DNA from: Chitinophagaceae bacterium
GTDB taxonomy: Bacteria; Bacteroidota; Bacteroidia; Chitinophagales; Chitinophagaceae
DNA length: 6,690 nucleotides
NCBI GenBank assembly: GCA_947489175.1
Contig: CANLED010000110.1
Location: 1-6,690 of the forward strand
Reading direction: 5' to 3'
In this document: piece by piece, positions 1 to 5,517 of the stretch
How the letters are laid out: each line of letters opens with the position of its first letter
Numbering within the stretch: the first letter of the stretch is position 1
Program-made: the position numbers and the translations under genes
Notes under the pieces: model-generated
What the model was told of the DNA's origin: nothing
What the model saw: the letters and a program-made list of their open reading frames with translations, nothing else
Databases searched by the model: none

Positions 1-1072
1 GTTGAAGGATGTAATTGAGCATTCTTTTCTCGTCATCAGGCTCTGAACTTAAGTTTATGTTCTGCCATGCACCTAATTTATTGAAATTATTGAGCGTTTT
101 ACTGTAGTTTTCTCGCTTGTAAAGCTCCCCAGGCTCAAGCAAAACCTGCTCTTTTATAAATGCAGCATTGAATGTATTGTGCAACGATTTTATAACTACC
201 GAACTGCTATCAGTTGTTGATAAATCCAATGTGTCAGTCTCTTTAATATCAGGATAAATGATAAACTTTCCTACGCGATATTGATAATAATGATTGCTGT
301 CAATATTTTTTCTCATCCTAAAAATCAAATCAACTTCCGGCTTGTCTCTCTTGAGCCTAACCTGTGCAAGTGCCCTCGCGTATTCAATGGCATCTAACAT
401 TGGATCTAACAATTCAACATAATTTGTATCTACCTCTGCAATGATGTCTTCCTTAGATATTTTATAATACCCATTGTTCTGAAACAATTCAATTAATCTG
501 TTGATTTCTTGGTCTATAGAAAAATAATCGAATGCCGTTCCTTTATAAATGATGGATTTATTGATTGTGTCTTTTACTATTGAGTTCAATGTAGAATCTT
601 CAAAGTTATATACAATCGAATCTACCCTATAAAGAGGCCCAGCTTCAACCACATAACTGGTTTTTACACGCTGTTGATTTTTTTTCACTACGGTGTCTAT
701 CTCAAGTCGTATTAAACTTCTTCTGTAACCAATGCTGCTCATGCTATTGGTCATGTTTTGAACTGATTGCAATACCTGCTGTTTGTTATAAAGTGCTGGC
801 GAATCCATTACTTGTGATGGTATTATCCATGGAAATGATGGCCAAGGTATTTTTGAAGCAACTTTTATCTGTGCACTGTCTTCAATTTGGCTGAATAACC
901 TGTTCTTAACGTCAATCTTTTCTTGTTTACTTAAACTCCCATTTATTTTTATGCTATTTTCGAAAAAAAATGGTTTATCCGTTGGATAATGCTTAATTAC
1001 CGTACATCCAAACGTTATGAATGACAGCAATAAAAATAACAATGCTATATATCGTATTTGTCTATTTTGCAA
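1..1072 (-). CDS. tamL: TamL-type outer-membrane assembly lipoprotein (TamA/BamA family), N-terminal part; 3' end beyond left edge
   Basis: This frame is open for 357 codons from 1072 to the left edge with no stop. The first 23 residues form a lipoprotein signal: a short basic start (MQNRQIR), a hydrophobic core (IALLFLLLSFI) and a TFGC lipobox with Cys23. The chain then reads as periplasmic POTRA-like segments. At about 92-145 there is an alternating helix/strand region; at about 139-257 come VEAGPLYRVDSI, then INRLIELFQNNGYY and KPEVDLIFRM; at about 267-345 come VLLEPGELYKRENY and NKLGAWQ. This pattern is typical of the Bacteroidota TamA-like lipoprotein TamL, usually about 750-850 residues, whose C-terminal half is a BamA-like 16-strand barrel; that half is outside the window. 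The family works in outer-membrane or envelope biogenesis with TamB. No in-frame ATG lies between the upstream stop (1115-1117) and the lipobox, so I chose the TTG at 1072; an ATT at 1090 is a less likely alternative. The gene is divergent from the methyltransferase gene, 23 bases away. Family assignment is firm; TamL rather than another BamA-like lipoprotein is probable. Confidence 0.85.
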   Translation of the reverse strand, partial: MQNRQIRYIALLFLLLSFITFGCTVIKHYPTDKPFFFENSIKINGSLSKQEKIDVKNRLFSQIEDSAQIKVASKIPWPSFPWIIPSQVMDSPALYNKQQVLQSVQNMTNSMSSIGYRRSLIRLEIDTVVKKNQQRVKTSYVVEAGPLYRVDSIVYNFEDSTLNSIVKDTINKSIIYKGTAFDYFSIDQEINRLIELFQNNGYYKISKEDIIAEVDTNYVELLDPMLDAIEYARALAQVRLKRDKPEVDLIFRMRKNIDSNHYYQYRVGKFIIYPDIKETDTLDLSTTDSSSVVIKSLHNTFNAAFIKEQVLLEPGELYKRENYSKTLNNFNKLGAWQNINLSSEPDDEKRMLNYILQ

Positions 1073-1095
1073 TGAAAAAGAAAATTTAATTGAAA

Positions 1096-1836
1096 ATGTT
1101 GAGTAAATCTGATGTCAAATATATTCAAAGTTTATCCCATAAAAAATACAGAGATCAAGAAGCTGTTTTTATTGTGGAAGGTGTCAAAATGGTTTTGGAA
1201 CTCATAAGCTCTTTTCCAGAGAGGATTGTGCGCATTTTTGCCACAAATATATGGTTCCAAGAGCATGGTCAAATTGTGAAAAACTTAACGGATATACACA
1301 TTGTCGAACCATTTGAACTTCAAAAATTATCTTTTTTAAAAACGCCCAATGAAGTACTGGCATTGGTTTCAGCAAATAATTTAGATGATTTTAATCCACT
1401 TTCTGATGGTGTTACAGTTGTATTGGATCAACTTCAAGACCCCGGTAATATGGGTACCATCATACGTTCATGTGATTGGTTCGGCATCAAAAATATTGTT
1501 TGTTCTTTAGATACTGTTGATGCCTATGCACCAAAGGTTGTACAATCTTCTATGGGCAGCATCATGCGGTTAAATATTTTTTATAGAAATTTACCTGAAT
1601 TTTTTTTTCAACATAAGCAAATGCCTGTCTATTCAGCTGAATTATCAGGGGAATCAGTATTTGAAGTTTCTTTTGAAACCCCATCAATACTTGTTATTGG
1701 CAATGAATCCAAAGGGGTTTCTGATGAAGTAGCGATGTTTGCCTCGAAGAAAATTATGATACCTCGAATAGGTAATGCAGAATCTCTCAATGCGGCAGTG
1801 GCCTCATCAATTATCTTATCATTGATGACACGATAA
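1096..1836 (+). CDS. TrmH/SpoU-family RNA 2'-O-methyltransferase
   Basis: A complete 246-residue protein, the normal length for the family. The N-terminal part (about 1-95) matches the SpoU substrate-binding domain, with FIVEGVKMVLEL near residues 25-36. The C-terminal SPOUT domain shows all three SpoU motifs. Motif 1 is LDQLQDPGNMGTIIR at about 110-124, with the conserved Asn and Arg. Motif 2 is VIGNESKGVS at about 200-209. Motif 3 is IPRIGNAESLNAAVASSII at about 222-240, which forms the trefoil-knot S-adenosylmethionine site. Such enzymes methylate the 2'-OH of a ribose in rRNA or tRNA in the cytoplasm; the target (an RlmB-like 23S site or a tRNA site) cannot be read from the sequence. I chose the ATG at 1096 because MLSKSDVKYIQSL fits the family start; a TTG two codons upstream (1090) is also in frame. 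The leader is A-rich without a Shine-Dalgarno sequence. The gene contains a T9 run at 1600-1608 coding for Phe-Phe-Phe, with the frame intact. Confidence 0.93.
   Translation: MLSKSDVKYIQSLSHKKYRDQEAVFIVEGVKMVLELISSFPERIVRIFATNIWFQEHGQIVKNLTDIHIVEPFELQKLSFLKTPNEVLALVSANNLDDFNPLSDGVTVVLDQLQDPGNMGTIIRSCDWFGIKNIVCSLDTVDAYAPKVVQSSMGSIMRLNIFYRNLPEFFFQHKQMPVYSAELSGESVFEVSFETPSILVIGNESKGVSDEVAMFASKKIMIPRIGNAESLNAAVASSIILSLMTR
1116..1123 (-). promoter_or_regulatory. Candidate -7 promoter element of tamL, inside the methyltransferase coding region
   Basis: The minus strand reads TATATTTG, a perfect TAnnTTTG match, 43 bases upstream of the TTG start of tamL. The divergent gap is only 23 bases, so a tamL promoter within the first codons of the neighbouring gene would be expected. 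No good -33 TTTG is visible, and the bases also encode the conserved VKYI segment, so coincidence is possible. Confidence 0.35.
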
Positions 1837-1839
1837 TGT

Positions 1840-3108
1840 TTATTTAAACCTCAACGCTTTTGAAGGATTGATTCTTTTACTAATTATGGAAGGTATAAAA
1901 AGTATCAAAACTGAAATCAATGCTGTTCCCAATGCCACCATAGTTACATCTCCTAATCGTATGTCCACTGGAGCTATGTGAATATAATATGCTTCTTCAT
2001 TGAGTCTTATAAACCCTGTATACAATTGTAGGTAACAAATAAATAACCCTAAAAGGGTGCCTGCCGCAATGCCAATTCCTGAAATCCAAGCGCCATATGC
2101 TATAAAAGTAGTTTGAATTTGTATGTCTCTTGCCCCTAAGGCCTTCAAAAGTGCAATCATTCCCGTTCTTTCCAACAATAAAATGATGAGGCATGTAATC
2201 AAATTTATCACTGCCACAATTGTCATTACCGTAAGCAAAATATACTTATTCGTATTTTGAAGGTTTAACCAATCAAAAATTTCAGGTGATAATTCCTTCA
2301 TGGTAAGTGCATTCCAACCTGAAGGCAGCTGGTCATAAAGTAGGTATGACGTTTCATCCATTTTCAAAGGCTCAATCACATCTATTTCATAACCGCCAAC
2401 TTCTGATTCCTCCCAGCCGTTTAGTTTTTGTATAAGTCTTATATCCCCAATCGCATATACCTTATCGTATACATCAATCCCTGTTTTGTACAACCCTGAT
2501 ACCCTTAATTTTCTTGTCCTTGGCGCTGATCCATCTGATTGTATAAAATAAATCAATAAACTTTTGCCAACATCTGTTCCTAGTTGATTTGCAGTGTATT
2601 CCGACAATACAATATCTTCAGCATATCCACTGTCTTTGTATGAAGGCCACTGTCCTTTTGTTAAAAACCGCGTTAATTTTTTGAATGGGTATTCCTTTGA
2701 AACTCCTTTCATCAAAATTCCTTCAATGGTTCCATTTGCATTTAAAATTGCTGATTTTGTGGCGAATGTACTCAGCGAATTTACATTTGGAGTATTTTTT
2801 ATCATGAACTCTGCCGTGTCATTACGTCTTATTGGAGATTCTTCCGCAATATTAGATTTCACCGGTTCATAATGCTGAACCCTTACATGTCCCCAAAACC
2901 CAAATATTTTTTCTGAAATGATTTTCTGGAATCCATTGATGAATGACAATGATACAATCATGGCGGCAACACTGATTGTTGTTGCAGTAATTGAAATCCG
3001 CATAATAAAAGAGGAAAATGCCTTTTTTCTTGCGGATATGAGTCGTTTTGTAATTAAAATGGATAGATTCAATACCTTGATTTCAGATTGAGTAAAAATA
3101 CAAATCAT
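1840..3108 (-). CDS. FtsX/LolE-like ABC transporter permease
   Basis: A 422-residue inner-membrane protein with the classic FtsX/MacB/LolCE layout. TM1 is at about 40-60 (ISVAAMIVSLSFINGF). A large periplasmic MacB-core-like domain follows at about 61-288, starting with the FGFWGHVRVQHYEP strand region. Three further helices lie at about 289-312, 336-360 and 386-408. The cytoplasmic segment ERTGMIALLKALGARDIQI (about 313-331) is the conserved FtsX signature that contacts the ATPase. LolE-type permeases extract lipoproteins from the inner membrane together with a LolD ATPase. No ATPase gene is in this window, so the partner and substrate (lipoprotein release or another export) are inferred only from family. 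The ATG at 3108 gives an atypical 12-residue lead; a TTG at 3072 would start MNLSILITKRL, closer to usual family N-termini (410 residues). The gene is divergent from the T9SS plug gene and converges with the methyltransferase gene, 3 bases between stops. Confidence 0.88.
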   Translation of the reverse strand: MICIFTQSEIKVLNLSILITKRLISARKKAFSSFIMRISITATTISVAAMIVSLSFINGFQKIISEKIFGFWGHVRVQHYEPVKSNIAEESPIRRNDTAEFMIKNTPNVNSLSTFATKSAILNANGTIEGILMKGVSKEYPFKKLTRFLTKGQWPSYKDSGYAEDIVLSEYTANQLGTDVGKSLLIYFIQSDGSAPRTRKLRVSGLYKTGIDVYDKVYAIGDIRLIQKLNGWEESEVGGYEIDVIEPLKMDETSYLLYDQLPSGWNALTMKELSPEIFDWLNLQNTNKYILLTVMTIVAVINLITCLIILLLERTGMIALLKALGARDIQIQTTFIAYGAWISGIGIAAGTLLGLFICYLQLYTGFIRLNEEAYYIHIAPVDIRLGDVTMVALGTALISVLILFIPSIISKRINPSKALRFK

Positions 3109-3125
3109 TACCCACTCTGCCTTAA

Positions 3126-3161
3126 CAAAAGATATTGATTTAGAACTTGCTTTCTATCAAA
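3126..3161 (-). promoter_or_regulatory. Candidate promoter of the ABC permease gene
   Basis: On the minus strand TTTG (3161-3158) and TATCTTTTG (3134-3126) lie 23 bases apart. They resemble the -33 and -7 elements, with one extra base inside the -7 box. The start would fall about 10 bases before the ATG at 3108. It faces away from the candidate plug promoter and interleaves with it in the same 96-base region. The match is weak. Confidence 0.25.
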
Positions 3162-3177
3162 TCTCTTGATAAGTTTA
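3147..3177 (+). promoter_or_regulatory. Candidate promoter of the T9SS plug gene
   Basis: TTG at 3147-3149 and TAAGTTTA at 3170-3177 are 20 bases apart, near the Bacteroidota arrangement of TTTG/TTG, 19-21 bases, TAnnTTTG. The -7 box matches 7 of 8 positions. Transcription would begin about 20 bases before the ATG. AT-rich sequence makes chance matches common. Confidence 0.35.
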
Positions 3178-3204
3178 ATTAAATTACATCTATAAACACA
3201 TGAC

Positions 3205-4491
3205 ATGTATAGATTCCTACTCTGTATTGCCCTTCTTGTTTTTATTTTAAACATTTGCAATGCGCAACGTCCTCCAGACGAGGTTTTTATGCAAAACATC
3301 AAAACAATAAAATTTAGCAGGGCAGGGGATCCTCTTTCTTTTCCAATCATAGCCCTGAACTCCTCCGACCAACTTGAATTAAATTTTGATGATATCCAAG
3401 GTGGTTCGAAAACTTATTACTATACCATGACATTGTGTAATGCTGACTGGACGCCTGCTCAGCTGAGTTATTTTGATTATGTAAAAGGATATTCTCAAGT
3501 AAGGATTAGCACTTATCGCAATTCTTCCATTGCCCTGACTCATTACACACATTATCAAGCAACGCTGCCGGATAGAAATTGTCAGCCCATCAAATCTGGT
3601 AATTACATCCTCAAGGTTTTCTTAAATGGGGACACTAGTAAAATGGCATTTACAAGGAGGTTCTTGGTTGCTGATACTAAATTGAACATGGGTGTACAAG
3701 TTACACAGCCTTTTAATCAACAAATTTTTCAAACACATCACCGCTTTCAAGTTCAAGTGGAAACTAAAAATGTTGATATCAGATATCCCCAGCAACAATT
3801 AAAATTGATGGTGCTGCAAAACTTCCGTTGGGACAATTTATTGATGTTGTCCAATCCAACTTTTACTAGGCAAGATATGCTTCAATACAGCAATGAAAGC
3901 GAAATGGTAATGCCTGCCGGGAAAGAATTTCGTTGGTTGAATTTGAGGAGTTTCAGGTTATTAGGTGATAGAATTACTAAACAACAAAATACAGACAGCA
4001 GTTTTAGTTTGTTTGTGAAAGAAGACTTACCGCGAATGCCTAAACAATACTTCTTTTACAAAGACTACAATGGAATGTTTATCTCAGAGACTATTGAAAA
4101 CATCAATCCTTATTGGAATGCTGATTATGCCAATATTCATTTTACATATAAACCACCCGGTAACATAGCGTTCAAAGCTGGTGATCTTGTTGTGTTTGGA
4201 GAGCTCACAAACTATGGAAAAGATCCAGCTGCAACCATGAAATTTGATGAGTCAAAAGGGGTTTATGAAACCGACTTGTATTTAAAACAAGGGTACTACG
4301 ATTATCAATATGCGCTCAAGGAAAAAAAAGCAGGCAAGTGGACATTTAATTCTTCTGCAACCGAACAAGATGCATGGGAAACAGAAAATGTTTATTTAGT
4401 GCTGCTTTACTTTAGGCCACTTGGCGGACGATATGATGAATTGATTGCATTAAGACAGGTGAGTAGTCAGTTTAACCGTAACATGCGATAA
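3205..4491 (+). CDS. Type IX secretion system plug protein (former DUF5103 family), secreted
   Basis: A 428-residue protein with a clear Sec signal peptide: MYRF, then a hydrophobic stretch to residue 17 and a CNA-Q cleavage site after Ala20. The mature part reads as an all-beta protein. The first Ig-like domain (about 30-155) has the family hallmarks YYYTMTLCNADW (71-82) and KSGNYILKVFL (130-140). A second region (about 160-300) holds EFRWLNLRSFR (241-251) and DYNGMF (287-292). A C-terminal E-set-like domain (about 305-405) includes KQGYYDYQYALKE (361-373). In Flavobacterium johnsoniae a member of this family plugs the periplasmic mouth of the giant SprA translocon of the type IX secretion system when no substrate is present. 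Assignment here rests on remembered family motifs and length. It implies the organism has a T9SS, although no other T9SS gene is in the window. The ATG at 3205 is the only start giving a whole signal peptide. The gene stands alone, with the SRP RNA 70 bases downstream. Confidence 0.87.
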   Translation: MYRFLLCIALLVFILNICNAQRPPDEVFMQNIKTIKFSRAGDPLSFPIIALNSSDQLELNFDDIQGGSKTYYYTMTLCNADWTPAQLSYFDYVKGYSQVRISTYRNSSIALTHYTHYQATLPDRNCQPIKSGNYILKVFLNGDTSKMAFTRRFLVADTKLNMGVQVTQPFNQQIFQTHHRFQVQVETKNVDIRYPQQQLKLMVLQNFRWDNLLMLSNPTFTRQDMLQYSNESEMVMPAGKEFRWLNLRSFRLLGDRITKQQNTDSSFSLFVKEDLPRMPKQYFFYKDYNGMFISETIENINPYWNADYANIHFTYKPPGNIAFKAGDLVVFGELTNYGKDPAATMKFDESKGVYETDLYLKQGYYDYQYALKEKKAGKWTFNSSATEQDAWETENVYLVLLYFRPLGGRYDELIALRQVSSQFNRNMR

Positions 4492-4550
4492 TATTGCTTT
4501 TTTATTTATTGACTTCCTTGAATTTATTAAAATATTTTTAGGAAATGCGC

Positions 4551-4558
4551 TATATTTG
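4551..4558 (+). promoter_or_regulatory. Candidate -7 promoter element of the SRP RNA
   Basis: TATATTTG is a perfect match to the Bacteroidota -7 consensus TAnnTTTG. It ends four bases before the first base of the SRP RNA terminal helix, which is where transcription would be expected to begin. No TTTG or TTG lies at the expected -33 spacing; the nearest TTG (4518-4520) is 30 bases upstream. The assignment therefore rests on the -7 element and its position. Confidence 0.65.
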
Positions 4559-4561
4559 CAG

Positions 4562-4657
4562 TGGCAGGTCTTACACGACCAGCTCCTGCTGAACTCCCCC
4601 AGGACCGGAAGGTAGCAAGGGTAGGTGGTTGAGCGGTGCGATGTAATAAACCTGCCA
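4562..4657 (+). ncRNA. ffs: Small bacterial signal recognition particle RNA (4.5S/SRP RNA)
   Basis: The conserved SRP RNA core is directly visible. ACC-GGAA-GGT (4604-4613) is the closed GGAA tetraloop, and AGCA (4614-4617) is the asymmetric loop bound by the Ffh M domain, flanked by CCCCC (4596-4600) and GGG (4619-4621). The ends pair perfectly: TGGCAGGT (4562-4569) with ACCTGCCA (4650-4657). Just inside, TTACA (4571-4575) pairs with TGTAA (4642-4646). The resulting hairpin of about 96 nt matches the small, Alu-less bacterial type. The RNA binds Ffh and, with FtsY, targets nascent inner-membrane proteins. Boundaries come from the terminal helix, the upstream TATATTTG promoter element and the T8 run immediately after. 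Processing may trim the ends by a few bases. Confidence 0.94.
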
Positions 4658-4665
4658 TTTTTTTT
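4650..4665 (+). terminator. Probable intrinsic termination site of the SRP RNA
   Basis: The 3' arm of the SRP RNA terminal helix (ACCTGCCA) is followed at once by eight T (4658-4665). The stem that would drive release is the RNA's own end-closing helix with 4562-4569, so the whole RNA acts as the hairpin. This is not a short-loop textbook terminator, and some read-through into the transaldolase gene 46 bases on is possible. Confidence 0.55.
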
Positions 4666-4710
4666 GATATTACATCCCATTTTCTCTCTTATATTTTCAA
4701 TGCCAAATAC

Positions 4711-5361
4711 ATGAAATTTTTTATTGATACTGCAAACCTTGCCCATATTGAAGAAGCGAACGATTTAGGAATACTTGATGGTGTTACTACAAACCCTTCT
4801 CTAATGGCAAAAGAAGGTATCAAAGGAGAAGCAAATATTCTCAAGCACTATGCTGATATTTGTTCAATTGTAGATGGAGATGTAAGTGCTGAGGTGCTTT
4901 CAACTGATTTCAAAACAATGGTTGAAGAAGGTAAAGTGCTTGCAGCAATTCACAAAAATATTGTTGTAAAAATTCCCATGATTAAAGATGGCATCAAAGC
5001 CATCAAATGGTTTACTGATAATGGAATCAGAACAAATTGCACACTTGTGTTTTCAGCAGGTCAAGCAATTCTTGCCGCAAAAGCAGGTGCAGCTTATGTT
5101 TCGCCGTTTATTGGAAGAATCGATGACAGCAGTTGGGATGGTATTGAGTTGATTGCTCAAATCGCCAACATCTTCTCAATTCAAGGTTTCGACACAGAAA
5201 TTTTAGCTGCATCTATCAGAAATCCTTTGCATATTGTACGTTCTGCTGAAGCCGGCGCAAACATTTGTACTTGTCCACTCGATTCAATCCTCGGATTGCT
5301 CAAACATCCTCTTACGGATATTGGCTTGGCAAAATTCCTTGAAGACGCCAAGAAAATGTAA
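4711..5361 (+). CDS. tal: Transaldolase, short TalC/FSA-type family
   Basis: A complete 216-residue single-domain (beta/alpha)8-barrel enzyme of the fsa/talC/mipB family, at the usual length. It starts MKFFIDTANL and carries ILDGVTTNPS (21-30), the Schiff-base Lys87 in NIVVKIPM, TNCTLVFS (108-115), YVSPFIGRIDD (129-139) and EILAASIRNP (163-172). Aligned by eye to E. coli FSA, which appears offset by two residues, the active site is Asp6, Asn28, Glu61, Lys87, Thr111, Phe133, Arg136 and Ser168. FSA has Gln59 and Tyr131 where this protein has Glu61 and Phe133. Those are the transaldolase-type residues, so sedoheptulose-7-phosphate/glyceraldehyde-3-phosphate dihydroxyacetone transfer in the pentose phosphate pathway is the likely reaction. 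I chose the ATG at 4711 because the frame upstream (from a GTG at 4636) runs into the SRP RNA and is not conserved-looking. Its own promoter may be TTTG (4663-4666) with TATATTTT (4690-4697), spacing 23, a weak match; read-through from the SRP RNA is the alternative. Confidence 0.94.
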   Translation: MKFFIDTANLAHIEEANDLGILDGVTTNPSLMAKEGIKGEANILKHYADICSIVDGDVSAEVLSTDFKTMVEEGKVLAAIHKNIVVKIPMIKDGIKAIKWFTDNGIRTNCTLVFSAGQAILAAKAGAAYVSPFIGRIDDSSWDGIELIAQIANIFSIQGFDTEILAASIRNPLHIVRSAEAGANICTCPLDSILGLLKHPLTDIGLAKFLEDAKKM

Positions 5362-5453
5362 TACAATCTTTATTTGTTAATTTTTACTTTCATCTTCTTA
5401 TAAGAATGAGAGTATATTTTATTTTCCCAAAACCATGGGATATCAAACCTCAA

Positions 5454-5516
5454 TCTTCTAAACCTTCTAAACTTTCTAAACTCTTCAACACCTTCAACCC
5501 CTTCAACTCCTTCAAC
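5454..5516. repeat. 9-bp tandem repeat, seven units
   Basis: Seven consecutive 9-base units are seen on the plus strand: TCTTCTAAA, CCTTCTAAA, CTTTCTAAA, CTCTTCAAC, ACCTTCAAC, CCCTTCAAC and TCCTTCAAC. The common core is TTC-A/T-AA-A/C; the first three units end in TAAA and the last four in CAAC, so there are two sub-families in order. The array begins one base after the stop codon of the DUF5916 gene, within the 156-base convergent gap to the transaldolase gene. Because the unit is a multiple of three, one minus-strand frame reads as a tripeptide series (Val-Glu-Gly, then Phe-Arg-Arg/Lys). That frame stays open to a TAA at 5370-5372 but has no convincing start. The rest of the gap (5362-5453) is T-rich and holds a perfect 12-bp palindrome at 5395-5406 but no clear terminator. 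Confidence 0.85.
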
Positions 5517-5517
5517 T

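Noticed and set aside
1600..1608. Nine-T run as a frameshift or pseudogene signal in the methyltransferase gene
   Set aside because: The frame is intact on both sides and all three SpoU motifs are present; at most it is a possible slippage site.
2594..2872. Plus-strand open frame of 92 codons
   Set aside because: It is a shadow of the periplasmic domain of the permease gene on the other strand.
3108..3350. Minus-strand open frame of 80 codons
   Set aside because: It lies across the divergent intergenic region and antisense to the plug signal-peptide region; no recognisable domain, and both real genes explain the DNA.
4636..4710. Upstream extension of the transaldolase frame to a GTG start
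   Set aside because: It overlaps the 3' part of the SRP RNA, and the 25 added residues lie before the conserved MKFFIDTAN start; family length fits the ATG at 4711.
4450..4746. Minus-strand open frame of 98 codons
   Set aside because: It is antisense to the SRP RNA and to both flanking genes; its length comes from the structured RNA sequence, not from a protein family.
5395..5406. Perfect palindrome TTCTTATAAGAA as a terminator for the convergent genes
   Set aside because: It is AT-rich with no loop and no T tract directly following on either strand, so a stable terminator hairpin is unlikely.
5370..5516. Independent small protein from the 48-codon minus-strand frame
   Set aside because: No ATG or GTG start precedes the repeat part, and composition follows the 9-bp repeat; reported only as a repeat with a note.
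5454..5516. CRISPR-like array
   Set aside because: Units are 9 bases with no spacers, and no cas gene is present.
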